64,000 bases of DNA from Tetraselmis striata (GCA_006384855.1 VCJN01000731.1:62001-126000), one strand, 5' to 3'. Shown: positions 21,108-33,753, numbered from the stretch's first letter. Numbers and translations: made by a program. The notes: generated by a model not told the origin, from the letters alone.

Positions 21108-23841
21108 ATGCCGGTCCACAGCGCGCTGGCGGCGACGACCTACTGGGTCGTGTTGCTGGTTTGCGCGGCACTGGTGGGCGCCTCCACGCCGCTCCGACCG
21201 CCGATATGGGAAGAGATGCTGTCAATCGCTGACGAGGCGCGGCTCGCGGCACGCTCCAGGGGGGAGTGGTTCCTGCCGCCTTTGGCGCTTCCCAAGGGAG
21301 TCAGTCTCCACGAAGATCCATTTGACAACTGTGGAACTGCGTTGAAGTTGGCGAGATATCCGCGCAAGGTGCTTCGCCACGCTTTTGAGGCGGGTGCTGG
21401 GGATCGTAGAATAATGACATTCTAGTACGAATGCTCCCGTTCACCCCGCGTTTCGTCGTCAGGCAGGGAGCAGCCCCGACCTGACGACACTCAGCGCGAT
21501 TAGATCCCGCGGACATACCCACAGCACACATTCCCCAATCTGAAGAGTGTATCAGTGCCCAATGTCCTGAACATGGAGCCGCCTATGCAGGACCTCGAGG
21601 GCCTCGAGGACTTCTTTGAGGACAACCTAATGGTCGAAAAAGCGGCAACAGACCGTTACGAACTTGTTCGCGTTGTAAGCCCCCCCCCCCCCCCCCCCCC
21701 CCCCTTTTCCACCACCATCATCGCCTCCCCGCCCTTTCAGTGTGAAACATATTTAAATGTCATTATCCTAGCTATAATATTTCTGCCTCCAATCGGAGCA
21801 GCCCTGCTCTACCTGACACGAAACAATCTGCCCTGGCAGCTTGGCAAAGGCTCGCAGGGTACGGTCGCCCTGGCAAAGGACAACCTCACCCGCGACTTGG
21901 TGGCCATCAAGAAGGTCAGCTGTGTCACCGCACAACAGTTCATGTAACCCGCCTTGACAAGCTATGCCGTGGCATTCCAAAGGCGTGGCGCTGGATGCAC
22001 TTATGCTCCCTGAAGTGTTCTCATTGTGTGCCACTGTGTGGCAGCAATTAGGGGCCATGTCTGCTTTACCCTTGTGACTGGCTGCTGTTGCGCACGCTCG
22101 CTCACTGCTTCGATGGAAACAGGCCGCGGTTCAGGAGCTAGCTAAGGAGATCGGCCTGCTGCAGGCTGTTCAAGGCTCGGGTAAGTATGCACGATTACAG
22201 TGGCAGCACACCTGCACCGAAACCGCAAACCCAACATGGCAAGTAGCAGAGCATCAGACAGGTCTCTTACGGCTTGCTGGTGGGCTGGTGGCTTGCGCAG
22301 ATGACATGATGGTGTTGAAGAACGTGCTCCGCCTCCGCCACCCGGAAACAGCGGGGCATGCATTTGTTGTGTATGAGAGGCTTGCCGAGCCTATCGACAA
22401 GGTCAGCGCCTTTTGATGTCTGTGATGCCTTTCATGCACAGGCAAGCGACATGTTGACAGAGGATGCTGGCACCTTTCCGTCAGGTGTTCCGTCTTTGGG
22501 GCGAATACTCCAGAACGCCCAAATCGGCGCTGACGCGAATTATGTTCAATATTGCCCGGGGTTTGAACTTCCTGCATACCAGTAAGTTCCTCTCCCGCCC
22601 CCAGCAAATCGCCCGCATTCTCCTGGTGTCGCCCATTCTCAGGCAGCGCGCTTCTTCCATCGTACAGATTCCATTGTCCACCTGGACGTCAAGCCCGACA
22701 ACGTGATGATTGCTCAAGACTGCGGCGTGCGGATTGTCGATTTGGGGCAAGCTCGCTTGATGCTCACGCCATCTGGAAAAAGACGGAACATCACCTTGGG
22801 CGACATGCGACATGGGTACGCTTGCGCCCATACCGCTGAACCAACCGCCCCTCGAAATTAATGCGCTGTGTTGCTATATATTTTATTTCAGTTTTGCTGG
22901 CCGTGGAATGACCGAGTGTGATCTATTCCTCTGTGTCACAGGATGCACCCGCCAGAGCAGTGTCTGAGGGCGCGCGATGAACTGGTAGGGTTGCACGCGG
23001 GGCTTCAAAGGGCCAAGGCCGCAGATGTCTGGAGCCTCGGCCTCACAATGCTGACCGTTTTGCACGGGGGCACGGACCCCCTGAGCCATTATGCTCAAGC
23101 TACTGGCCAGAAGCTGAATTACGTCTACCGGTCGGTGATCCTTGCCCGGATGTTTGGGCGCCCTCGCACGTCCGTGCTGGATGAGGTACGTTGCACCCTC
23201 TATTGGCAAATAGAAAGTTGTCAGTGGGGAACCGAAATCGAGAAGATGGCAACCACTGTTGAAACGTCCCAAGCTGTGCAGCAAACGACTAACGGCACTT
23301 TGCCTTGCTTTTACTTTGCAGTATTACTCGAGGGCTGCCAGGAGGCTTATCCTGGGCCAGAGGATATCAAAGACCCCTGCTGTTCCTCTGGAGAAGGTAT
23401 TCCCTCACATCTCCACCGCGGCGCTCCAGATGGTGTCGAGGATGATGCAGATGGACCCCATGGCACGGCCTAGCACGACAGAGATCCTCCTTGATCCGTA
23501 CTTCAAGCACATCCGCAGTGCTCCGTATCACAAAAAGTCGCTTGCGGAGAGGCTGGAACCCGATCCCCGGATTCCAACGCTGCTCCACTTGAAGGGCTTG
23601 GGCGAGGTAACACATTACAATATGCCTACTCTCTGCCTGCACCCACATGCACTCCGAGGTGGCGGTCTATGATGCCGAATAATGTGCTAAATACTGAAAA
23701 TAAACCTGCCCTCGTGTCCTGCAGGCACCAACCCGTGACACGGCTCGGGAAATCCTGTATGAGCTCTCTTTGGCGTACTCCCCAGTTACATCTGATGCAG
23801 CAACTGGGCGCAGCAGCCTGTATAACGATTTACTCAGATAG
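21108..23841 (+). CDS. Protein kinase with N-terminal hydrophobic segment (10 exons, 519 aa)
   Basis: Exons that keep phase: 21108-21368, 21525-21674, 21840-21914, 22123-22180, 22301-22401, 22461-22581, 22668-22815, 22942-23185, 23322-23606, 23725-23841. Residues 9-25 (TTYWVVLLVCAALVGA) form a signal peptide or anchor. The kinase domain begins at ~132 with YELVRV joined to LGKGSQGTVALA (Gly loop, 138-149). It continues with VAIK (Lys 161), the alphaC Glu in AKEIGLL (171), ARGLNFLH, the catalytic HLDVKPDN (260-267), VDLG in place of DFG (280-282), PPE as APE (308-310) and DVWSLG. The C-lobe Arg lies in DPMARPSTTEIL. All catalytic residues are present, so an active Ser/Thr-type kinase is expected. 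The N-terminal hydrophobic segment suggests membrane association. A TGTAA-type poly(A) motif lies near 24114. Substrate unknown. Confidence 0.85.
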
Positions 23842-26800
23842 GTTGATAAGTGACTGGCGGCCGGTGAGCAGGCCAGCGAGTCACGGACCGGGGAAATACA
23901 ACTGGAAAGGAACGACGCGCGGAGAATGACAACGGCATGCTGGACGGCATGCTGAAAATCCAAACGACCTGGGGGTGGCAATTCTTCTACCCTCACACCA
24001 CCAAGATGAGACTGCCACTGCGTATAACAGCAGGCTAATGAGACTCACTCTCTGCCCGTACTGTTAAGAGCATGGCATGAATGCAGTAAATACCCAACAT
24101 TGTTTACAATGGTCTTGTAAATAGTACACGAAGTCATAATGCAGATAAACGACCGCCCAGGATATACACAATTACACATGGTGTCCAGGTGGCGTCACGC
24201 TGGTTCAAAGATGACATTGTTCCAGCGAGCTCATATCACGACGACTCGTGATTACTTTCAAGATCTCAACAGAGGTACCTCAATGTCCATAACTCGGTCA
24301 CACACCTGGCACAGCTTTTGTCAGTGTTGAATGCTGTTAACCTTTCCGCTTATCAGCGCACGAGCGTCTTCAGGATGTCGACGTGCTAAATGTTCGTTTG
24401 TTTCCCCACCGCCTGTGTCTCTGTGCCGGTGCTCTACCGACTACGTGCCAGCTAGCACAGGCTCTACGCGCTGTATTTATGCGTAAAAATTTTATCGACA
24501 AATGTCTTGAGAAGTGTCTCAGCAATCAATGCAATATCGCCATGAATGACCCGTGCATCCTTGGCACCTGTGATGGCATCGCTAAGATACTGTGTACTCT
24601 CTCTCTCTCTCTCTCTATGCCACATACATCGGCGAGCAAGTATGACATGGAAGTCTGCTGGAAAACACGCGTGTCCATGTCAAAATATATGCGCCGGGTT
24701 CTGCTTTCGAATTAACCAAAACCCTACCCGGCTTATTTCAGTAGTAGACTTGCGTGCACTGCCAGTGCCACAGTTTAGAACTGCCCAGCGCACACGCCGC
24801 CTTACATACATTACATCGACACCCAAGCATACCCTCCATCACGGTTCACTTTGCAATGGCTGCAGTGATGACATATGATATGTGTAGATTTTACAATCCA
24901 CTATTAGGTAGAAGTAAGACATCAGTCAGCGTTTTACACACATTCTGTCAACATATGGTCACTTCGATAGGGTTTGAAACGCCTACCAATCTGAATTTAG
25001 GTTTAGTCTTTCGGACTTATTTGACACCTATATTTTCGACACTGATCGGGTCCAGGCGGAGGGGGATGCTATATGCTAAGGATTATATTATATATAATCC
25101 TTATACGTGGAAATAATAACGAGTAGTAATTGCGAGAAAGAGGCAGGAGGTAAAGGCAGAAGGTCCAGGCGGAGGGGGTTGCTATATGCTAAGGATTATA
25201 TTATTTACAGTCGTGGAAATACCGAGTAGTAATTGCGAGAAATCCTGCATATACATACATACATACATGTACCATATAGCCTCTAGCGCTTGGTGCGTGC
25301 GGCGCAATACGTCGTTCGCGTCCTTCCGGGTAACTCGTAGTACTTTCCCGGTTAGTACTCGTACCATGCAACCCTGCAAGCCCGCGGCCTCAACAATACC
25401 TGTACTCGTACTACTACACCCCTCCACATAAGTCCGGGTTTTGCATTTTCGATCGCAAAGCGCATGCATGGGCGAGGATCACGCCGGCTGCATGTGCATA
25501 CATGCTAACTACAGTGGGAATAGTTCGGGCGAACGCCTATTGTGCGCTTTATACCCACCCGCGCGACAACACGACCATTTGTGGGCGCCCTTTCAAAAAC
25601 GCGAAATCATTGAATGGTGCGTTGGCGCCATAAAGTTGTGGGTTGCGCCAACCGTCCAAACCTATGGAAATAGCGGCACTCGTCGCACCAAACTCGGTGG
25701 ATACGGCCCTTGGCATAAGTTGCACACACCGTGCGTGTAGGCCACTGAAAGCATGTCGCTATAGGCACGACGTGACACCCCAACGTCAAGTTGGCCACTG
25801 TGGGGAGCAGTTTTGGGGTGAAAATGCTGTTGTTTCTGTGGCGAACGCACGTAGGAGAGACGCTCGATGGCCCCCTTGGCGTAGGGCAATGCTCTACTAT
25901 GGGGGCGCGTGGTGGAATGCCAGTTGCACCGTTTCGTGGGAGGGGTGGCGCGATAGGGGCGTGGATTTTGATTAATATGAAATTCCTTGAAAAATGCTGT
26001 GGAAAATGGCATTTTGGCTGGTAGATGTGTGTATCGCTAGGAGGTGGCACATGCCAAGTGTTGGTGATCCGTGGTCATCCACATACATAACGCTCTCGCG
26101 CAACTGAGTATGGGGCTTAGACACGCACTTGGCGCAAAGCCACGCGCCCGATATGGGTGGGCACATGAGGCAGTGAGGGGCAACTTGGATGATCATCTTT
26201 GGGGATTTTTTCCGGAGACCCAAAAAATCGATTTTGTGGTTATGAAAGAGTGTTCCCGACGCAGAATTGAACGAGGAATCGCGTGATATTTTTAAAAAGT
26301 TTTTCTGAGCAAACCCTGAGAAGTTATAGCGTTTTGAAGCCAAGGGGGTGTTGCTGCGCGTGGCCGACACTGATGCCATGCCAGTATCGCAACGCGACAT
26401 GCACTGGCCGCCGCCCAAACGGCTGCACCCCAACCAAATGCACCCGAGCCCCTCGCCAATGTGTTTCCTCACGCGTTCATTGCCATCCCGCCGTTTGGTT
26501 GTCTATTCACGCGCGTCGGCGTGTGCGTGATACCGACCCCGGTTTTGGTGCAGTTGCAGGCGACGACCATCCACGCACCAGGTGCAGCGTGATTCCCTAG
26601 TCAAAGGTCATTAAGCTTCGGTTTGAGCCACTCGTCATGCAGGTTTTATAAAGCCCTCTGAGATTCCAGGGTTTCATCTCATATACCCTACGTTCAGGTA
26701 CCCTAGACTTGTGAAGTCTTGAGACTGCCGAAAAGGGACCCCAAACTTATGTGCAGGGGTGTACAATACCTGTACCTCCAATGCTGCAGTCGCTACATGA

Positions 26801-27194
26801 AATATAGCGACTACAGGGGAGGCGGGCTGCGAATAGGCTGCGAAGCCCCAATGCAGTATTTTCAATGTAGGCACCGGCCCGAGGCGGCCGGGAGGCTCGC
26901 TGGTAGGCGGAATGGCTTCGTCAGCCAGTGCGAGCAGCATACAGCAAACTGCGCGTGACTTCCAGGATACCGGATCATAACGCCAGCTTCACACCCTGGC
27001 AGATGCTTTTGCTTGGTGTATTAGACGTCCCGCAGCCCATTGACGGCGCCGCTTGTCGATTTGCTGTGCCGTATTTGTATCCTTCGTATCCATACTTCTG
27101 CCAGTCAGCGAGCACGAGTACCGGTAGGAACTCCACAATGCCCCTCAGAAGCGTCTGCTGAGTCAAATAAAATACTAGACTGGCCATCGACGGG
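23842..27194. other. Intergenic region between kinase and sialyltransferase genes
   Basis: About 3.3 kb without a supportable gene. Seen in it: a (CT)n run at ~24598-24616; a direct repeat pair at 25050-25140 and 25162-25242 (gtccaggcggaggggg, tgctatatgctaaggattat); and a (CATA)n run near 25250-25266. The last few hundred bases are the presumed promoter of the GT29 gene. Confidence 0.4.
25050..25242. repeat. Direct repeat pair, ~85 bp, period ~112
   Basis: Both copies contain gtccaggcggaggggg, tgctatatgctaaggattat and cgagtagtaattgcgagaaa. Function unknown. Confidence 0.75.
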
Positions 27195-29266
27195 ATGAGA
27201 CCGCACGGGGCAGAGAACGAGGTGGCGCGGGAAGCGTCAAATAAGTCGCCTTTCAGCAGCAGGACGCGCACACGTGCGAAGCTGGGGCCACTCCTCCTGA
27301 CGATGGGGGTCGTGCTGCTATCGGCGCGTCATTACACGACGCCCCGGCCGCAGGGCGTTGTCAGTGCAGGTTGGCTGGCTGGTGACCTTACGTCATCTGA
27401 ACAGCAGATGATAGCGCAACCCAGAAGGCAGCTCCAGATGACCCTGCGCAGCATGGGCGGTAGGCTGACGGGCGTATCTGATACTGCGGTGGCGCCCTCC
27501 CCGCTCTGGGGTGGTGGTGGCGTCAGCCAGCCCTCGCCGGAACCCGTGCAGTCTTGTGCGGTGCAGAATGTCAGCTGCCGTGCGGTGGCCTGCAAGAACC
27601 TGCCCCGCAGACGCCCTCGCTCAATTCCTCTAGTAAAGCTAGGCTTCCCACTACATATGACTGCGCGTGTGCCGCGGCCGATGCGCTTCGAGGATGTCTT
27701 CACGGATGCCACACATGCAGCCGGATTCCCCACCACCATCAAACGCCTGCTTCCCTCCACGCCGCGCGCTCTGATCCAGGGGCACAGCTTTCGCAGCTGT
27801 GCTGTGGTGGGCAGCAGTGGCAATCTGAATCTAGCCAGCTACGGTGAGGAGATAGACGCCCACCAAGTGGTGTTCCGGATGAACAAGGCGCCGACAAGAG
27901 GCCACGAGACTCACACTGGCACCAAAACGCACTTCCGACTTCTTAACGCCCGCTGGACTTTCCAATATGCATCCGGCAGAAGGTACGCCAAGCCCAGGCA
28001 GGGAGCTGTGTTCCTGCTGGAATCAAAAGCAATCGCAGGTCCGGGATTGAAGCTCTAACAGATTTGGAGCCTGTACATTATCCCTCCCCCCCCCCCCCCC
28101 CCGCCGGCATCCAGGTTACTAGTCTGAACACATACCACTTGTTTTATGTAAGTTTTTGGAGGGGGGGGGGGGGGGGGGGTAAGATAATGCGGGAGGGTAC
28201 GTTCGAACAAAAACTGAACAATTAGACGTAGCAGATGAGCAGTGGATGTTTCCAAGGGCCTAGACCAACTCTATGTGGGGAAGGTGTGGGTCTGCAGATA
28301 TGTGTCCTTATTTTTGAGGAAAGGGCGCAGAAAACAGCAGCAGTGGGCCAGCAGCCTGAGAGCGGGCAAGCAAACAAGTGCTGGCTATCGTTTGCTCTGA
28401 GCGTGGCGCGTGAGGGCAGCCCAGTGAGACTGCCGTCTCCCCTCCCCGCAGTTTAACGCTGGAGAGGGGCGTCGTGCTCATCGCTTCAAGAGGCTCACAG
28501 CTCACGCGGAATTTTGAGCAGCTCACGCGGTTCATGAGGAGCAAGCGCCCTGACGTACGGACCACGCTGCTGCAACACTCGGCGCTGTCACGCACGCGTG
28601 CTCTCCTGGGCGCTTTTAAGCGATGCGCAGCGGCTGGCGGCACAAAATACCGGGGTGGCGTGGTCCCGACCTCCGGCCTGGTCCTCATCTTCAACCTTAA
28701 GGTGCGCCGCAAGGACGGAGTCTTCTTGCATTCGCCTCGGCCAAGCACCCAAGGGGTCCGAAAGGGGCTATGTGTCATCAAAATGCGGCGTGGCGGGGCA
28801 ATGGGGGGGGGGGGGGGGGGGGGATGCGACATTATGATCCTCTCCTGTCCATCGACCCTCACCACAGGGTCCCTGATGGCTGACATGCTCTTGCAAGGCA
28901 TGGCATGCCCATCGGGTAGCGTATGCAATTAAAACACATGTGAGCTGGCAGGCTGCAGCATGTGGGATCAAACGAATTCTGAGAGACCCGGCAGTCAAGA
29001 TATGCCCCATCTCACGACCCTGAGCCCTGTTGGGTGTGTGGCAGGACATCTGTGGGAAGATATCGGTGTATGGCTTTGGACACGAGAAGATGGGCGGCAA
29101 AATGTCCGATTACCATTACTATACGAGCGCGACATCCCGGAAGCATGGCAACCCCACGCACTCTTTTGCTGCGGAGCTTGACCTCATTCATGCGCTGGCC
29201 CGAGGCGACCACATCCGCTTCTGCGACGCTGACTCCTGCATCGGCACGGGGACCAACAAGCAATAG
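27195..29266 (+). CDS. GT29 sialyltransferase-like glycosyltransferase (3 exons, 419 aa)
   Basis: Exons 27195-27982, 28452-28701 and 29045-29266 join in phase (introns gtacgc...gcag and gtgcgc...gcag). Residues 30-44 (LGPLLLTMGVVLLSA) form a type II membrane anchor, as expected for a Golgi enzyme. Sialylmotif L starts CAVVGSSGNLN at ~202 and includes IDAHQVVFRMNKAPT and GTKTHFRLLN. Motif S reads VVPTSGLVLIFNLK-DICGKISVYGFG across the exon 2/3 join, with the usual ten residues between TSG and Cys. Motif III is YHYY (~369) and motif VS is HSFAAE (His 385, Glu 390). The two conserved Cys (202, 349) would form the family disulfide. All donor-site and catalytic motifs are present. The acceptor is unknown, and many algal and plant GT29 proteins may use Kdo-like or other acidic sugars rather than sialic acid. 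Confidence 0.9.
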
Positions 29267-29875
29267 CACGTTAGCCTCGGCACCTCGCAGCGCCAGAACT
29301 GCTGGCCATGGTAGAGGCCTCTCTGAGATAGCATAGTCCATGGTGAATTACAAGCTGCGGACAATGTAGAATGATAATACTGGGCATAATCTTAGGCGGA
29401 ATCAAGAAGGCGGCGGCGCACCGAACACATCTCAGGAACAGCGATCATAGTTACATGTAGACAAATGTATCATATTCCGGCATCATGCAAAGCCCCCTTT
29501 CCTGTACGGCAAATCAGTAGTATTTTCATGCATTGTATACATAAATGCTTCAACAAGCTTGTCGTTCTCTGGTTCAGATGGTAACCAGTGCGGTGCGCTT
29601 TTTCATGCGCGTGTGTAGAGAACAACTGCACGCTAGGGTAGAGCCACATGCGGCCGTTATTTGATCCCAAATCCCTATGATGATTGATTGATGTTTCCTG
29701 CTGCTCGCTCGCGCAGACTAAATAATAATCCTTGGCGACTACAGGTACCCTTATAGAAATGAAGTCATATACTAATAATAATCCTTGGCGACTATACACG
29801 TACCCTTACATAAATGTAGTTATATTGCGACCTACAAGTAGTCCGATACCGGTACTGTGCCTACGGCCTCCTCGT
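29267..29875. other. Intergenic, 3' of the sialyltransferase gene
   Basis: No gene. A short direct repeat (taataatccttggcgacta) occurs at about 29722 and 29779. Confidence 0.45.
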
Positions 29876-29981
29876 CTGTGCGCTCTCGGTAGAGCGGTGG
29901 TATATCCTACTCAGGAGGCCCCCGATACAACTCCCGGCTCTGTCAGTTAAGGGCACGCAATATGAACCGGGCCCGTGTCCC
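29876..29981 (+). repeat. tRNA-like (SINE-type) repeat, copy 2
   Basis: Shares with 6755-6850 the block ggtagagcggtgg, a degenerate T-arm (cccgatacaactcccgg) and the downstream agggca..caatatgaaccgggcccgtgtccc. No functional tRNA fold is possible. Confidence 0.5.
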
Positions 29982-30148
29982 AGGTTACTTGATTGATGCA
30001 TTAGCCCGTGCTTCGGGGTTCGAATGAGGCAGTGGTCGAAGAGCTCTGCCAGACCTACGAATGCAGTTGGCGCAAGAGGTCAGCAAGTGCTGGGCCGGTT
30101 TCGGCGTTTCGGCCCCGCGCGGGGTGAGCTCCACTTCGTCGCTAATTA

Positions 30149-30190
30149 ATTACATGAGCTAGCTGCAAAAGGCGATGAATAAATCACCCG
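30149..30190 (-). mobile_element. Short 3'-end fragment of the non-LTR retrotransposon (degenerate)
   Basis: On the minus strand this reads ...gccttttgcagctagctcatgtaatt, matching the 3' terminus of the full-length element (gccttctgctgctagctcatgtaat) with several differences. Only the extreme 3' end is present, consistent with an old, heavily 5'-truncated insertion. Confidence 0.5.
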
Positions 30191-30748
30191 AACTTTACGA
30201 TATATTTACCCGAGCGTTACTGATATTTAATTTTATTGTTTCTACGCGAGTAGCGACTGCCGATACTGGTACAATTTTGCTCGAAAAAATGGTGTATGTA
30301 CGTATAAATACGAGTAGTACCAGCAGCGACGTTATTTATTATTAATATTGATAAACTGTACGTCCTGATTGATTGCGCCCGACGCGCCCGTAAGACGACC
30401 ACCATCAGCATCTCTGCGCTCGCGCGCGGAGGGCGCGGCCGCCGTCGTCCTGGCTACAGGGTCGTAGCGCGCGTCGTCGTCGTCATGGTCGGCACGTCGG
30501 CAGGTGGCGTGTCTCGTGTCGGTGCAGCAGCGCGTCTGGTGCTGGCCGAGAACCGGACAGCAACGGTGGGCGCGGTATGGTACGCATCAGGTGTCGGATT
30601 GACGCCTTACCCGCTGTCTAGGCAGTAGTTATCCGCCGCTGCTGCTTGATCTGCACTGCGAGGAGCGCGTCGGGGACAGCAGTCAGTCCATCAGAGGGCA
30701 CGCTGCTGCTACCGTCGTGTCGGGCTCAAGACTGCGCGGAGCTCCGAC
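30191..30748. other. Upstream region of the NTF2/lipocalin-like gene
   Basis: No gene seen. The last ~300 bases are GC-rich with cgtcgtcgtcgtc repeats, and probably include the 5' UTR and promoter. Confidence 0.4.
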
Positions 30749-33700
30749 ATGGCGCGCGTGTACGCCCAAAAGAAGGCGGTGCTGCTTAGCCCGCCTCGCA
30801 GGGCTGCTGGTGCAGCCCTGCGCCGGGAGCCCTGCACACGCCACTTCCTGGCCACGGGTAGACTGCGGCGGGGCTCCTTCGCAATAGCGCCAGCGGTGCG
30901 AGTCCGGCACGCTTGGGGCATGAGGACTGGAGCACAATTCCGTGCCGCATTTACTACTACTCGTACCTCTGTCGATTCTGTACGATTATTACCCTTAGCG
31001 CCTCCGGGCAGGCTCCCGGACCCCGAAGAAGCCCTCACCTCGCGGTCGCTAAACTGGCTTGCATTCGCTGTCGCAGGTGCTCTCATCCGGAGACAGGGAT
31101 GTCAACGGCATGGGTAGCGCCTCAAATGGGTTCAAGCGCTGGCCAGCGGGGCTGCAGCCTCTCACTGACACACCGGCGGAAGTCGTGGAAGGGTGCGCGG
31201 GCCCTTCGCCTGGGATGGGCTGACCGAGGTGGCTGGGTGCTGGCACGCTGGGTAGATACCCTGGAGACACCCTTCCCCCGAGGGCAAACGAAGCGCCGTT
31301 CCAGCTTGCCAGAGTACCACCAGTTAGTCCCCACTATCCCCACCCCACCGCCACCCGATACACCTAATGCCGCTCTGGCCAGCAAGCTGGGAGCGTTTGC
31401 TTAGCCCCGTAGTGCTGGTGGCAGGTACTACCAAGCCATCAACGCTCGGCGGCTGGAGGATGCGATGCGCCTGTACGCTGACGAGTGCACGCACCACAAC
31501 CTCGCATTCGGCCAACCCGCCGTTGGGAAAAAGGTGTGCCGATTGCGGTAATCCTACCAGGGTGCCGACACATGCAGCAAGGTTGCAGGCTGCAAACTCT
31601 ACTCCGCTATCCTCATCGACTCGCCGGCAGCTATGCATGCAAGACGCACCATACAATATTGTCCATGGACACGCCCCCTTTCCCGTCAGAGCCCCCCCCT
31701 GCACCGGCTGTAGCCACTGAAGCCCCTGAGCTTGTCCCTATCTGGGTTGTGACAGGCCGTGCGGGAGTTTGTGTACGACTTTTGCCGCAACATCCCGGTA
31801 GACCTGCAGTTCAGGATTGACGACATCTCGGCTGGCCGCTCCGTGGGCGTCATCTGGTACGTGCCTTCCTATAAGCTCGCGTGCCTCCCCCCTTTCCCGC
31901 CCACATCGTGCATCCCTCATCGTGGCCTGATCCCGCAAATCATGACGGCGAGTACCTGCGTATCTGGCAGGCACATGGAGATTGGCGGCGTCGAGATCCC
32001 GCTGGGGAAAGGCATGAGCTTCTACCAGCTGAATGCTGAAGGTTGGACCCAGCCTAGATGGACTCCCACCCACTGCCCCTGCATCATGTGCGCCCTCCCA
32101 CCACCCACTCTGACGTACTTCCAACCCCCACGGCTGCATCGCACATCCACAGGTAAGATCACGTACGTGCGCGAGAGCCCGGAGCACTTTGCCAAGTTTG
32201 CCTCGGCTTCGCCGATGTTTCTGCGCCTGACGGCGCCCTTTCTAAGAAACATGGGGCCGTTTGGCAGCTCGGACGTGGACTTCCCCACCACTCTGGGCGA
32301 TGAGCTGCAGAGGTGAGATGTACAAGCCACCCTCGCCCTAGCCTGCCAGGGGCGATGTATGGAAGGGAAGATCCGTTCCAGGCTCCGCATGCCGAGCTAC
32401 ATGCACCGGTACACATCGCCGGCACTGCCGATATTCATACTACCCGTTCCGGCCCTAACCATTGCAAAACTTGTACGTCCCGCGGACTCAAGCAGCCACG
32501 ATATTCCAACTTGAACTATCATTATTTTTACTGTCAATTCACACTACGCGTAGAGTGCATCATGTGGAGATGCTTCCTGATCCGCTGTCTCGTGTCGCCA
32601 CAGGATGACCTCAGCATTCATGACGACGGCCTCTGCCACCGTCCCGTCCATCCTCTCGTCCCTGGACATTGAGGTGCCGGGCATCAGCTACCCGGCAACC
32701 ACTGCGGCGCCACCGCAGCGTGCACCAGCGGACTCGCTGTCTGCACACAGAGAGGGGACAGGGGCGGAGCGGCTGGGCGGCGAGGCAATAACGGATTTCA
32801 GCGGGGTGTGGATGCGGGATAGGCTGGTTTCGGAGCAGGAGGAGTACGATCGGGCGCTCCGCATGATGGGCATGACGTGAGTGTATGGCGGTGCATCTAG
32901 GGGGGGGGGGGGGGGGGGGGGGTCCACCCGGTGTGTGGGTGCCATGGGCGGAGTAGGTTGCGTATTGCCCTGATGTCTGTCCCGGCTGCCCGTCTGGCGG
33001 CGGCTTAGAGGCGTCATGAAGATGGCGATCGATGTGCTGACGGGGATGGAGCTGAGCCAGCGGAAAGACTCTGTCAAAATGAAGTACCTGGCAGGCGTGC
33101 CAAACTTTCCGGAGGTGCCGTTGTCCCCCCCCTTCCACCCCCCACCCTCCAGAACAAAACAACCGCCGCCACACAATTCAACATGGACAATAGGCAATTG
33201 TTATCGCATGTGTCATGGGGCACACACTCCTACACATAGCATCCCTAGAGATGGGACAGAGGTAGAAGGGCTGATGATTGATTGCGGCTGTGTCTGTGTG
33301 TGCGCGTGCTAATGATGGGATGCAAGATCATTGAGGAGTATCAGTTTGGGGAGTGGACCGAGGTGCCGCGGCGCGATTTCCAGAGGGGCTGGCAGCGAAT
33401 CCGCGCAGGTGCCACCGAGGACGGCAACCTGCAGCTGCAAGGTGGCGCCCATGACACCGCTCCTCACCTGTTGCCCTGCCCGCTGCTGGAGCCTCTTCGG
33501 CCCTCTGGCATTGCATGTCCCGTGTTTGCACCGTGGAGCCACGTCTGAATTGCGGCCATATGTCGTTTTATGGCGGCTGACGCATGCATGGCATGCCCTC
33601 CTGTGTTCGTCCCTGCAGTGGAGCTTGGCCCCGGGTGGCTGGACAACCAGCGACACGTATACACTCATGTCGGCGGACGAGTTGCATGTTTCCTCCCACC

Positions 33701-33753
33701 TCGTCGCGGGCGATGAATCCGCAGACGTGACGGTCGCGTATCGCAGGGGTTGA
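30749..33753 (+). CDS. Plastid-type protein with NTF2/SnoaL-like and lipocalin-like domains (10 exons)
   Basis: Proposed exons: 30749-30895, 31077-31192, 31425-31533, 31756-31856, 31971-32041, 32153-32312, 32604-32876, 33009-33114, 33327-33441, 33619-33753. The first encodes an Arg/Ala-rich leader (MARVYAQKKAVLLSPPRRAA) like a chloroplast transit peptide. YYQAINARRLEDAMRLYADE ... FCRNIPVDLQFRID ... VIWHMEIGGVEIPLGKGMSF ... GKITYVRESPEH is an NTF2/SnoaL-like fold. A second module starts DFSGVWMRDRLVSEQEEYDR and continues through EYQFGEWTEVPRRDFQRGW to GGWTTSDTYTLMSADELHV, the G-x-W opening and spacing of lipocalin/FABP-like barrels. All junctions keep phase except exon 9/10, where the donor is uncertain and a small exon may be missed. 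About 445 aa. A small hydrophobic ligand or pigment is a guess. Confidence 0.7.

Noticed and set aside
21741-21839. A transmembrane segment (NVIILAIIFLPPIGAALLYL) joined in frame to the kinase Gly loop
   Set aside because: It lies between a gtaagc donor (21675) and a ggcag acceptor (21839). Removing it gives the canonical YELVRV-LGKGSQGTV kinase start in phase, so it is most likely intron.
28868-28932. Exon SLMADMLLQGMACP in the sialyltransferase gene
   Set aside because: Splicing it in gives an immediate stop in phase. Direct joining of 28701 to 29045 restores the exact TSG-to-Cys spacing of sialylmotif S.
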